From Candidatus Omnitrophota bacterium (GTDB taxonomy: Bacteria > Omnitrophota > Gorgyraeia > Zapsychrales > Fredricksoniimonadaceae): a stretch of DNA of 6,009 nucleotides. This document shows, piece after piece, positions 1-5,146 of the stretch; the stretch's first letter is position 1; each line of letters starts with the position of its first letter. The stretch covers positions 1-6,009 of the forward strand of contig JACQQW010000101.1 in assembly GCA_016206745.1 (NCBI GenBank). The letters are read 5' to 3'. A model generated the notes under the pieces. It ran no database searches and was not told where the DNA came from. It saw only the letters and a program-made list of their open reading frames with translations. A program made the position numbers and the translations under genes.

Positions 1-388
1 GGAGGTTTCCATATCTGGCTAAAAATTTGTTATTTTCTTCCAAAGTGATTAACTCAGAGGTTGGTTTGTAATTACCATCCTTGCCTAAATGAAAGAAGGT
101 GGGTGACTTTAAATTAAAATGTCTGTAGAATGGCTCATCTTCAGAAAGCCCCCATATAAAATAGAAGATGCCCTTGACCCCTCTGCCTACAAACTCCCAG
201 AGCATTCTGATGCCTCCTTGAGATGGAGGCGGTATTTTTTCACTTATGACATCAAAATTTGATAACCAGATATCCTCTTTACCAAATAATCCCCTGAGGT
301 TATCTATCCACTCAGGAACACTCTGAGATTCGCCAACTTCAATAAAAACCTTCTCAGCATAAATATCTACAAATCTGTTTTTTTGCAA
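1..388 (-). CDS. Nuclease-like protein fragment, open at the left edge; start uncertain
   Basis: A reading frame of about 129 codons runs without a stop from a TTG at 388 to the window edge. An in-frame TAA lies at 394-392, and the first in-frame ATG is deep inside (LWEFVGR region), so the gene either starts at TTG or has lost its 5' end. A purine-rich GAGGGGGAAG stretch lies roughly 10-15 bases upstream of the TTG, but it belongs to a palindromic repeat. The N-terminal residues VDIYAEKVFIEVGES have the shape of a PD-(D/E)xK nuclease core (Asp, then a strand ending Glu-x-Gly), followed by a second hydrophobic/aromatic strand (DIWLSNFDVI). A real member of such a family usually has a helix before the Asp, which is missing here; this favours a 5' truncation. 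The stretch is more AT-rich than the genes to its right, which hints at separate origin. The family assignment is weak; I do not recognise a named relative. Confidence 0.5.
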   Translation of the reverse strand, partial: MQKNRFVDIYAEKVFIEVGESQSVPEWIDNLRGLFGKEDIWLSNFDVISEKIPPPSQGGIRMLWEFVGRGVKGIFYFIWGLSEDEPFYRHFNLKSPTFFHLGKDGNYKPTSELITLEENNKFLARYGNL

Positions 389-401
389 ATATTAATTTCT
401 T

Positions 402-434
402 CCCCCTCTTTTTTATAAAGAGGGGGTTAGGGGG
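402..434. repeat. Palindromic G/C-rich intergenic repeat (hairpin plus GGGGGTTAGGGGG)
   Basis: Bases 402-411 (CCCCCTCTTT) and 417-426 (AAAGAGGGGG) are perfect inverted 10-base arms around a 5-base loop, followed directly by TTAGGGGG. The unit begins about a dozen bases beyond the stop codon of the DsbA-type gene and ends 14 bases before the possible TTG start of the nuclease-like fragment. No T-run follows the stem on either strand, so it is not a textbook intrinsic terminator, although it could still stall or protect transcripts from the leftward genes. Elements of this look (CCCCCTAACCCCCTCTTT with inverted partner) are, from memory, dispersed in several bacterial groups; that cannot be tested within one window. 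Confidence 0.65.
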
Positions 435-437
435 AGT

Positions 438-1256
438 TCATTTCTGTAAAATTTTATCGATCTCCGCTTTAAAACCGTTAAAATCACGCGCCGTGGTCTT
501 CTTGCCGTTGATGAAAAAAGTCGGCGTCCCGCGCACGTCCACCTGGCCCACCAGATCGAGGTCGGCTTTGATCTGCTGCTCATACTGCGCGTCATTGTTC
601 TTCAGGTCTGCCATGAGCCTATCATAGTTAAGACCCAATTTCTTGGCGTATTCCTTGACTTTCACTTCACTGACGTCTGCCCCATTTTCCAATAATAACT
701 CGACCATTTCGATATATTTCCCCTGGGCATTTGCGGCCAGGGCCATTTTCGCGGCCGGGCGGGCATTGGGATGGAACGGCAGGGGAAAATTCTTAATGAT
801 CAGCCGTACTTGATCGGGATATGCCTTCAGGGCTTCTTTGACCGGCGGATAAAAACGGGAACAAAACGGGCATTGCAGGTCCGTGAATTTGACAATGGTC
901 ACCGGGGCGTTTTTCTTGCCGACAATAATGGAGTTGCCCGCCGGAATATCGTACACCTTGTTAAGGTCTTCTGACGGGGGGGCTTGATCAGGAACGGGAT
1001 TGGGAGATGGCGGCTGCCTCAAATTTGCCAGCTTGCCTTCCATGCCGGCCAATTTGGCTTCCATGCCGGCCAATTTTTCAGTAAGCCCATTGATTTTACG
1101 TTCGATGGTTTTCTGTCCGATGACCTGTTCCGTCACCCGTTCATACAAAGGGAAGACGGCCACGGAAACCATATTGCCGATGCCCAACAAAAGCCCGACG
1201 CCCGATGATATCCCAATAAGGATCACCAACAGAACGACAACAAGATTATTTTTCAT
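438..1256 (-). CDS. Membrane-anchored DsbA-type thioredoxin-fold oxidoreductase
   Basis: A 272-residue protein expected to carry out thiol-disulfide exchange on envelope proteins from the outer face of the inner membrane. Residues 5-27 form one hydrophobic segment (signal anchor). Residues about 45-80 are charged and heptad-like (KLAGMEAKLAGMEGKLANL), a likely short coiled coil or dimerisation stalk. A proline-rich linker (about 81-95) leads to a DSBA/Thioredoxin_4-like domain with active-site CPFC at 129-132 and the cis-proline loop GTPTFFINGK beginning near 243. E. coli DsbA has CPHC; the CPFC variant is common in this anchored group. The start at 1256 is chosen because a GGAGG lies four bases upstream and the hydrophobic segment follows at once. 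An ATG ten codons further up (1286) has no ribosome site and falls in a likely -10 box. It follows the carboxypeptidase gene by 34 bases. No DsbB/VKOR partner is in view, so oxidase versus isomerase direction is open. Confidence 0.9.
   Translation of the reverse strand: MKNNLVVVLLVILIGISSGVGLLLGIGNMVSVAVFPLYERVTEQVIGQKTIERKINGLTEKLAGMEAKLAGMEGKLANLRQPPSPNPVPDQAPPSEDLNKVYDIPAGNSIIVGKKNAPVTIVKFTDLQCPFCSRFYPPVKEALKAYPDQVRLIIKNFPLPFHPNARPAAKMALAANAQGKYIEMVELLLENGADVSEVKVKEYAKKLGLNYDRLMADLKNNDAQYEQQIKADLDLVGQVDVRGTPTFFINGKKTTARDFNGFKAEIDKILQK
1038..1076 (-). repeat. 21-base tandem repeat coding a coiled-coil heptad in the DsbA-type gene
   Basis: An 18-base string (TTCCATGCCGGCCAATTT on the plus strand) occurs identically at 1038-1055 and 1059-1076, a period of exactly 21 bases or seven codons. 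The translation gives KLAGMEAKLAGMEGKLANL. The period equals one coiled-coil heptad, so gain or loss of a unit changes stalk length without breaking the frame. Confidence 0.85.
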
Positions 1257-1260
1257 GCAT

Positions 1261-1265
1261 CCTCC
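1261..1265 (-). promoter_or_regulatory. Ribosome binding site deciding the DsbA-type start
   Basis: Read on the minus strand this is GGAGG, followed by ATGC and then the ATG at 1256. It favours the 272-residue product over a form ten residues longer that starts at 1286 with no such site. Confidence 0.8.
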
Positions 1266-1284
1266 ATTTTTAAATTTAGAAATC

Positions 1285-1313
1285 ATTATACTATAAATTT
1301 ACACCGCCGTAAC
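1285..1313 (-). promoter_or_regulatory. Possible promoter for the DsbA-type gene
   Basis: On the minus strand a perfect TATAAT lies at 1290-1285, immediately after the carboxypeptidase stop codon. Seventeen bases upstream is GTTACG (1313-1308), a poor match to TTGACA. Initiation would give a leader of about 20 bases that includes the GGAGG. This could allow separate expression of the last gene of the series. Because the -35 match is weak and the intergenic DNA is AT-rich, a chance TATAAT is possible. Confidence 0.35.
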
Positions 1314-2127
1314 GTTCTATTATAAATTTTATGTCTTCCCATCGTTTGCGGCAGCCAAAGACACCAATCACATACACATGGTTTCTCTTAATGAAATACC
1401 CGACAAAACAGGACTGGGCCTGCCTGGTGTATCCGGTTTTACCATAGACATTCCGCTTCCAATTTAAAAATAAAGATTTATTATGCGACTTCAAAAAATA
1501 CCGCCGGCCTTCTTTGGAATAAATAATGCGGTATTTAAAAGTAATGGCTTTGCGGAAGAACGGATTTTTGAACGCCTGCGCGAAAAGCAAGGCCATGTCA
1601 TGGGCGGTGGTGTACTGCTGCGCGTCGGAGGGCAGGCCATGGGCATTGGCAAAAAGGGTGTGCTTCGCGCCTACTGCCCTGGCTTTTTGGTTCATCATCG
1701 CCACAAATTGGGCCTGCGATCCGGCCGCCGCCTCGGCCAGCACATTGGCGGCATCATTGGCGGATTTCAACAATACCGCAAAAAGCAGGTCCCGCACCCT
1801 GTACTGCTCCCCCGGCTTTAAGTTCAATTTCGTTTCCTGAACCTGGATGGCCGTTTCGCTGACCGTCACATATTTGTCCAGCGGCAACCGTTCCAGCGCC
1901 AACAGGGCGGTCATGACTTTGGTGGTGCTGGCAGGATAGACTTTGGCGTCCAAATTTTTCGCGTAATAGCGGTGATTGGCCGTCGCGTCCCACAATACCG
2001 CCGCAACGGCCGTCGGACGGGGACTCCTCTTGATCTTTTTCTTGTTCCGGGCGGCAAAGGCCTGCGAAGGGACGGATAAAACAATGACCAAAAAAAACAC
2101 GACCACATTACGTAATAATACTGACAT
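1291..2127 (-). CDS. D-alanyl-D-alanine carboxypeptidase (penicillin-binding, peptidase S11 family)
   Basis: A 278-residue secreted enzyme that trims the terminal D-Ala from peptidoglycan stem peptides in the periplasm. Residues 1-26 are a signal peptide (RNVVVFFLVIVLSVPSQAFA, cleavage expected after Ala25 or Ala26). The three active-site motifs of low-molecular-mass PBPs are present in the right order: STTK at 67-70 (nucleophile Ser67, Lys70), SAN at 122-124 and KTG at 230-232. The HGLPSDAQQYTTAHDMALL stretch matches the family's conserved HGL...T..D...L region. The protein ends about 48 residues after KTG, so it lacks the C-terminal beta domain and amphipathic membrane anchor of E. coli PBP5; it is probably a soluble or loosely bound version. 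A longer form starting at 2250 is open but would overlap TrmB by 41 codons and hide the signal peptide. The ATG at 2127 overlaps the TrmB stop by one base (TAATG) with AAGGA five bases upstream, so translation is probably coupled. Confidence 0.93.
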   Translation of the reverse strand: MSVLLRNVVVFFLVIVLSVPSQAFAARNKKKIKRSPRPTAVAAVLWDATANHRYYAKNLDAKVYPASTTKVMTALLALERLPLDKYVTVSETAIQVQETKLNLKPGEQYRVRDLLFAVLLKSANDAANVLAEAAAGSQAQFVAMMNQKARAVGAKHTLFANAHGLPSDAQQYTTAHDMALLFAQAFKNPFFRKAITFKYRIIYSKEGRRYFLKSHNKSLFLNWKRNVYGKTGYTRQAQSCFVGYFIKRNHVYVIGVFGCRKRWEDIKFIIERYGGVNL

Positions 2128-3086
2128 TAAAATCCTTTGGTTCCCTCCCCCTTGTGTGTCTTCATTGCCGCGTCCCGCACGCATTCCAGGGCCCTGGCTA
2201 TGCCCGGAGTCGGCATCAGCATGCTCCCTCGCGCCAGATGCACCCGCCATTCATCTCCGGATTTAAAAATGACAATGCGCACATTCTGCAATAAATGTTC
2301 ATCATACACCAAAACATGCGCCTGCGCGGTTTGGCGCCTTGGATCGTAAAGAAAATCTTTAAAAACAACCGCAATCCCTCCTGCGGAAAAATTTTCCATT
2401 TGAAAATTGTCCGGATCAAATTGGGCGATCGTATAATGATTCAACGGGCTGTCCTCCTTGCGCGCAACATGGATATGTTCTTTTTTGGTCAAAACAATGG
2501 CATCAAATTCTTTTTGCCCCCCCTCCACCCATTTGCGTTCGAATTTAGTGCCGTAACGGGCAGGGATGCGCGCGCGCTTAAGATCAAAACCGCTGCCGGA
2601 GACCTGTTCTTCGATCCATTCGGCATAAGGCTCATGGTCCGTGACAATGCGCATGGCGCCGTTGTCGGCCAGGCGGTTATTGGCCAATCGCAAAAACCCC
2701 CTCGTCCATAACCGGTGTTTGGCATCGGATTTTTTGGGCCACGGCGGGGGGAACAGGCAATGGATAAAACGGATGGCGCGGGGGGCGAATAAATACATAA
2801 ACCCGGGCCGGACATCCAGACGCATCACCCGCACATTGTCCGCGGCCACCCGGCTTAATTTGCGCAAGGCGCGGCTGATGCGCTCACAATATTCTTCAAA
2901 TCCTATATAGTTGACCAAAGGATTTTCCTGCGCCAGGCGGGCCAAATATTCACCATTACCGAAGCCGATTTCCACCTCCACCGGCCGGTCATTGCCGAAC
3001 ACCTGCGGCCAAGGCGTCGGGCGCGGCAAGACCTGATGGTCCAGGAAGGGCTTTAAAGAAATATAAAACGGCTGCTTCAGGGACAT
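2127..3086 (-). CDS. trmB: tRNA (guanine-N7-)-methyltransferase with a C-terminal extension
   Basis: A 319-residue cytoplasmic enzyme that uses S-adenosylmethionine to make m7G, normally at position 46 of the tRNA variable loop. Visible motifs: SAM-binding VEVEIGFGNGEYLARLA at about 36-52; IGFEEY at 61-66 closing the second strand; the TrmB signature FPPPWPKKSDAKHRL at 112-126; TDHEPYAEW near 149; and YGTKFERKW at 178-186, the family's substrate-contact motif. Bacterial TrmB usually ends within about 30 residues of that point. Here roughly 110 more residues follow (about 205-319), with alternating short strands (AGGIAVVFKDFLYD, AQAHVLVYDEHLLQNVRIVIF). Long C-terminal regions are known for TrmB of thermophiles such as Aquifex, so this may be an inherited form rather than a fusion. 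The start follows the preceding stop by four bases, with GGGAG about ten bases upstream. Confidence 0.94.
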   Translation of the reverse strand: MSLKQPFYISLKPFLDHQVLPRPTPWPQVFGNDRPVEVEIGFGNGEYLARLAQENPLVNYIGFEEYCERISRALRKLSRVAADNVRVMRLDVRPGFMYLFAPRAIRFIHCLFPPPWPKKSDAKHRLWTRGFLRLANNRLADNGAMRIVTDHEPYAEWIEEQVSGSGFDLKRARIPARYGTKFERKWVEGGQKEFDAIVLTKKEHIHVARKEDSPLNHYTIAQFDPDNFQMENFSAGGIAVVFKDFLYDPRRQTAQAHVLVYDEHLLQNVRIVIFKSGDEWRVHLARGSMLMPTPGIARALECVRDAAMKTHKGEGTKGF

Positions 3087-3090
3087 GTGC

Positions 3091-3528
3091 CTAATTCTCC
3101 CGGCTTGAAGATTTTGAATTAGGCGCGTGTCCCCAATTTCCCCAACCTTTCTGTTTCAAGACACCATTGCAAAAAGTCAGCGGCATCAATTCATCGTCGC
3201 TGACAACCCCGTCCGGCCGGCGCACGGCCGTCACATAATATTCCACGGCGCATTCGCCCTTGGCGGTCTTCACCGCCCGGGTCTTATACGGGTTGGGGAT
3301 GGTGATGGGACTGGCAACGGCATTTTGATAAGAATAACCGATAATAAGCTCCTGGCCCAGCAGATCGTGGACTTGCGCTTGCTTCATCCCCACCCGGACA
3401 TTGTTCAGGGCTGTGGCATTTAAAATGAATGTCTGCCGGGTGGCAGACTGCACCGGATTATAAACGCCATTGGCCGCGCAGCCGCAAACTAATAGAAACA
3501 AAAAGGCATAAATGAACGGGTGTAACAT
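3091..3528 (-). CDS. Small lipoprotein with a BamE/SmpA-OmlA-like fold
   Basis: A 145-residue protein. Residues 1-16 are hydrophobic and end in VCGC, a usable lipobox with Cys17 as the acylated residue, so the product is probably membrane-attached, most likely at the outer membrane. The stretch NNVRVGMKQAQVHDLLGQ (about 42-59) has the pattern of the SmpA/OmlA (BamE-like) domain, in which a GM-x(4-5)-V-x(2-3)-LLG helix is typical, and it is followed by beta-forming segments (AVEYYVTAVRR). In BamE proteins this fold supports outer-membrane protein assembly, but many small lipoproteins with the same fold have other or unknown jobs, and nothing else here belongs to the BAM machine. The tail after residue about 128 (WGNWGHAPNSKSSSREN) is polar and probably disordered. 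No Shine-Dalgarno is visible before the ATG, 13 bases after the preceding stop, so it may depend on translation of the upstream gene. Confidence 0.75.
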   Translation of the reverse strand: MLHPFIYAFLFLLVCGCAANGVYNPVQSATRQTFILNATALNNVRVGMKQAQVHDLLGQELIIGYSYQNAVASPITIPNPYKTRAVKTAKGECAVEYYVTAVRRPDGVVSDDELMPLTFCNGVLKQKGWGNWGHAPNSKSSSREN

Positions 3529-3541
3529 GACAGAGAGTTAA

Positions 3542-3931
3542 TTAGTGGCCGATTTTGGCTTCAAGCGAGGCGAGGCGTTCATGGATATCAATAGTCAAAC
3601 GGACTTCTTCCCGTTGAGAACGTATTTCCAGACGGACATTGTTAATGTCCTGCCGGACATTATTTATATCTTGCCGAAGGTTGTTAAAATCTTCTTTAAG
3701 GCCTGTGACTTTTTCGTCCAAATGTTTATGGCCGGCATCGTCTTTCTCATTCAACTGCTTATAACCGGAATCAAATTTTTCATTCAACTGCTTATGACCG
3801 GAATCAAATTTTTCATCCAGCCGTTTGATTTCTACCCGCAATAACTCGACATGTCCGGCAATGGCGACCAATTCCGGCGCGACAATATCCTGAATGGCTT
3901 TTTTAACGTTTTCGTAAATATTAGCAGCCAT
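3542..3931 (-). CDS. Soluble coiled-coil protein with 11-residue repeats, function unknown
   Basis: A 129-residue, highly charged helical protein with no signal peptide or membrane segment. The N-terminus (MAANIYENVKKAIQDIVAPEL) looks like a short conserved cap. Residues 38-74 hold three near-identical 11-residue units beginning LDEKFDSGHKQ, LNEKFDSGYKQ and LNEKDDAGHKH, then a partial LDEK. Residues 87-100 repeat QDINNVR twice, a seven-residue period. The C-terminus (IHERLASLEAKIG) closes the helix. This is a long hendecad/heptad coiled coil, probably an oligomer. I recall similar N-termini in proteins of uncultivated phyla, but no function is known to me. AGGAGG lies four bases before the ATG, and a good promoter lies in the 48-base gap behind the AlkD-like gene, so it may be expressed apart from the genes before it. 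Confidence 0.8.
   Translation of the reverse strand: MAANIYENVKKAIQDIVAPELVAIAGHVELLRVEIKRLDEKFDSGHKQLNEKFDSGYKQLNEKDDAGHKHLDEKVTGLKEDFNNLRQDINNVRQDINNVRLEIRSQREEVRLTIDIHERLASLEAKIGH
3715..3813 (-). repeat. 33-base tandem repeat coding the 11-residue coiled-coil units
   Basis: Two adjacent 33-base units at 3748-3780 and 3781-3813 differ at a single base by eye. A third, diverged unit occupies 3715-3747. Each codes one 11-residue unit of the soluble coiled-coil protein. The near identity of the inner two points to a recent duplication by slippage or unequal recombination. Confidence 0.9.
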
Positions 3932-3954
3932 AAAACCTCCTGTTTGTTATTTAA

Positions 3955-3983
3955 AAGATAACATGCGCCGACACCGTTGTCAA
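3955..3983 (-). promoter_or_regulatory. Internal sigma70-type promoter before the soluble coiled-coil gene
   Basis: On the minus strand TTGACA (3983-3978, overlapping the end of the AlkD-like gene) is followed by a 17-base spacer and TATCTT (3960-3955), with TGT directly before it as an extended -10. Initiation would fall near 3948, about 17 bases from the ATG and just upstream of the AGGAGG. The exact -35 and ideal spacing make it a good candidate. A small inverted repeat (GTTAT...ATAAC, 3946-3962) overlaps the -10 and start region and could be an operator, but it is short and AT-rich. Confidence 0.6.
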
Positions 3984-4687
3984 GGACACTCGCCTTTCAA
4001 AAAAGTCCGGCGCTGTTGTGGGGGAAAATGCTCAATCGCACAGCGCAGGGTGGTGCGGGACATGGCCTGATGGTGCTGCTTCAAAAAATCTTGCAGCACC
4101 GAGACGGACACCCTCTTGCCCACCTCGCGCAGCATCCAGCCCACGGCCTTGCGCATTAAATCATGTTCGTCCGCGAGCAACAGGCGCGCAATGGTCAACG
4201 CGGGTTCGCGGCGCCCTTTTTGAATGTCATGCCAGGTGGCCACCATGGCGATGCGCCGTTCCCATAAAACTTCCGAAGCGGCCAAACGTTCCAACACGGC
4301 CTTGTCTTTGCCGGAAAGATGGGCGCCGACAATATGATGGGCGCTGCAGTCCACCAGGTTCCAGTTGTTGATCCGGTGGGCGTTCTTTAAATAAAATTTA
4401 TAAACTTTACTGCGCTTTTGGTCATCCCCTGTTTTAAATTGCCCTACTAAAATAAGCACCGCGCTTAAGCGTTGTTCATGGACGGGGCTTTTAAGTAAAG
4501 TATCAATATGGTTAAACGCCAGGCTGGAGAATGGTTTAAGAATGCGGCGCAAAATGGGGACCGGAATGCCTAAAAATTGCTCACCGTGCGCGTATTGCCC
4601 CTTGCCGGTCTTAAAGAACTTCTTCAACATTTCGGCTTTGGCCGGGCTGGCATGGGAAGCCAGGACTTTACAGAGGTGCATCCGCAT
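3980..4687 (-). CDS. alkD: AlkD-like DNA alkylation repair protein (HEAT-repeat DNA glycosylase family)
   Basis: A 235-residue, all-helical protein of the DNA alkylation repair family, whose studied member AlkD of Bacillus cereus removes positively charged N-alkylated bases such as 7-methylguanine and 3-methyladenine, gripping DNA in a HEAT-repeat groove without flipping the base. Conserved blocks are visible: FLGIPVPILR at 38-47; HEQRLSAVLIL at 70-80; NNWNLVDCSAHHIVG at 107-121, giving Trp109 and Asp113 as in the AlkD active site; WERRIAMVATW at 142-152; and KAVGWMLREVGKR at 180-192, holding the second functional Trp. The length equals that of AlkD. The block NNWxLVDxSA with RTTLRxAIE near the end is typical of a common sister group within the family, so glycosylase activity is likely but substrate range is not certain. 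The start at 4687 lies 10 bases after the preceding stop and has no clear ribosome site; an ATG two codons later is equally possible. Confidence 0.9.
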   Translation of the reverse strand: MRMHLCKVLASHASPAKAEMLKKFFKTGKGQYAHGEQFLGIPVPILRRILKPFSSLAFNHIDTLLKSPVHEQRLSAVLILVGQFKTGDDQKRSKVYKFYLKNAHRINNWNLVDCSAHHIVGAHLSGKDKAVLERLAASEVLWERRIAMVATWHDIQKGRREPALTIARLLLADEHDLMRKAVGWMLREVGKRVSVSVLQDFLKQHHQAMSRTTLRCAIEHFPPQQRRTFLKGECP

Positions 4688-4697
4688 CTTAAGGCGG

Positions 4698-5030
4698 TCA
4701 ACGTTTGAAGAAAACGAAAAGAATAGCGAGAATAGTGGCGACCTGGCCTACCCAAAAAATGAACATCCATTTAATGATTTCAGCTTTATCTTCGGACATT
4801 TTCGCGCGCAACTCTGCCGCCATGCGGTCGATCTTGGCGTTCAATTCCGCCGCCACGCGGTCAATCTTGGCGTCCAGATGCGCCAAACGGGCCTCGAATT
4901 TCTGTTCGGCGATATCCAGGATCACCTGCTGATTGCGTTCTTCGACCCTGTCGAGGATCTGAACAAAGGCATCAGCGCCTTCATCGGTAAGCCGGTCACG
5001 CAGAATTTTAGGTAGATTTATAACGGTCAT
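4698..5030 (-). CDS. Membrane-anchored coiled-coil protein, DUF1640/CCDC90-like
   Basis: A 110-residue protein with the layout of the DUF1640 (CCDC90-like) group: a short N-terminal region (ILRDRLTDEGADAFVQILDRVEER), a charged coiled coil, and one C-terminal transmembrane segment (about 88-108, WMFIFWVGQVATILAILFVFF) ending in a basic KR. The coil shows 11-residue units LDAKIDRVAAE and LNAKIDRMAAE, then LRAKM. Proteins of this group are probably trimeric or other oligomeric stalks at the inner membrane; bacterial members have no established role. The start at 5030 is chosen over an ATG two codons earlier because AAGGAG lies nine bases upstream of it but only three from the other. It is the first gene of the leftward series and has its own promoter candidate. 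Confidence 0.83.
   Translation of the reverse strand: MTVINLPKILRDRLTDEGADAFVQILDRVEERNQQVILDIAEQKFEARLAHLDAKIDRVAAELNAKIDRMAAELRAKMSEDKAEIIKWMFIFWVGQVATILAILFVFFKR
4816..4881 (-). repeat. 33-base tandem repeat in the membrane-anchored coiled-coil gene
   Basis: Units 4816-4848 and 4849-4881 match at 27 of 33 positions by eye and code adjacent 11-residue coil units (LNAKIDRMAAE and the neighbouring unit). The period equals that in the other coiled-coil gene, although the sequences themselves differ. Confidence 0.8.
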
Positions 5031-5039
5031 GATCATTTT

Positions 5040-5045
5040 CTCCTT
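5040..5045 (-). promoter_or_regulatory. Ribosome binding site deciding the start of the membrane-anchored coiled-coil gene
   Basis: Read on the minus strand this is AAGGAG. It is nine bases from the ATG at 5030 and three from the ATG at 5036; the first spacing is workable, the second too tight. Confidence 0.7.
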
Positions 5046-5052
5046 TTGTTAA

Positions 5053-5081
5053 AGCCTACCATACGAAATAACACTTGTCAA
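5053..5081 (-). promoter_or_regulatory. Promoter candidate for the leftward gene series
   Basis: On the minus strand an exact TTGACA (5081-5076) is followed after 17 bases by TAGGCT (5058-5053), which keeps the important TA...T positions of the -10 box. Transcription would begin near 5046 with a very short leader holding the AAGGAG. It faces away from the rightward promoter, whose -35 box begins 38 bases further right. The 8-base palindrome AAACGTTT (5089-5096) lies between the two and could be a shared control site, though it is short. Confidence 0.5.
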
Positions 5082-5118
5082 ACGCGGCAAACGTTTCCCC
5101 AAAAACCCCAAAACGGCC

Positions 5119-5146
5119 TTGATAAAGCGCGGGGATGTTTTATACT
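5119..5146 (+). promoter_or_regulatory. Sigma70-type promoter of the secreted repeat protein
   Basis: TTGATA (5119-5124), a 16-base spacer and TATACT (5141-5146) each differ from the consensus at one position. The expected start is about 5152-5154, inside the left arm of the palindromic repeat at 5147-5208, so the mRNA would open with that structure. This is the strongest promoter match in the window. Confidence 0.65.

Noticed and set aside
402..426. Intrinsic terminator after the leftward series
   Set aside because: The stem is strong but no T-run follows it on either strand, so I list it as a repeat and only mention a possible effect on transcripts.
413..595. A 60-codon minus-strand frame overlapping the 3' end of the DsbA-type gene
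   Set aside because: Arg/Ser-rich, out of frame with the real gene, and with no start signal; a shadow frame.
1000..1296. Plus-strand frames opposite the N-terminal part of the DsbA-type gene
   Set aside because: No ribosome site or known motif; their repeat (MPANLASMPANF) is the antisense shadow of the 21-base coil repeat.
2128..2250. A 41-codon upstream extension of the carboxypeptidase frame
   Set aside because: It overlaps the end of trmB, has unusual composition (HADADSGHSQG) and would bury the signal peptide; the ATG at 2127 has a ribosome site and fits the family.
3715..3813. CRISPR-like array because of the 33-base repeats
   Set aside because: Units are directly adjacent with no spacers and are in frame with a coiled-coil protein.
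3545..3844. A 99-codon plus-strand frame with hydrophobic repeats (FIQLLMTGIKFFIQ)
   Set aside because: It is the mirror of the 33-base repeats in the coiled-coil gene on the other strand, which has a ribosome site, a promoter and a sensible protein; the hydrophobic look is what antisense of Lys/Glu/Asp codons gives.
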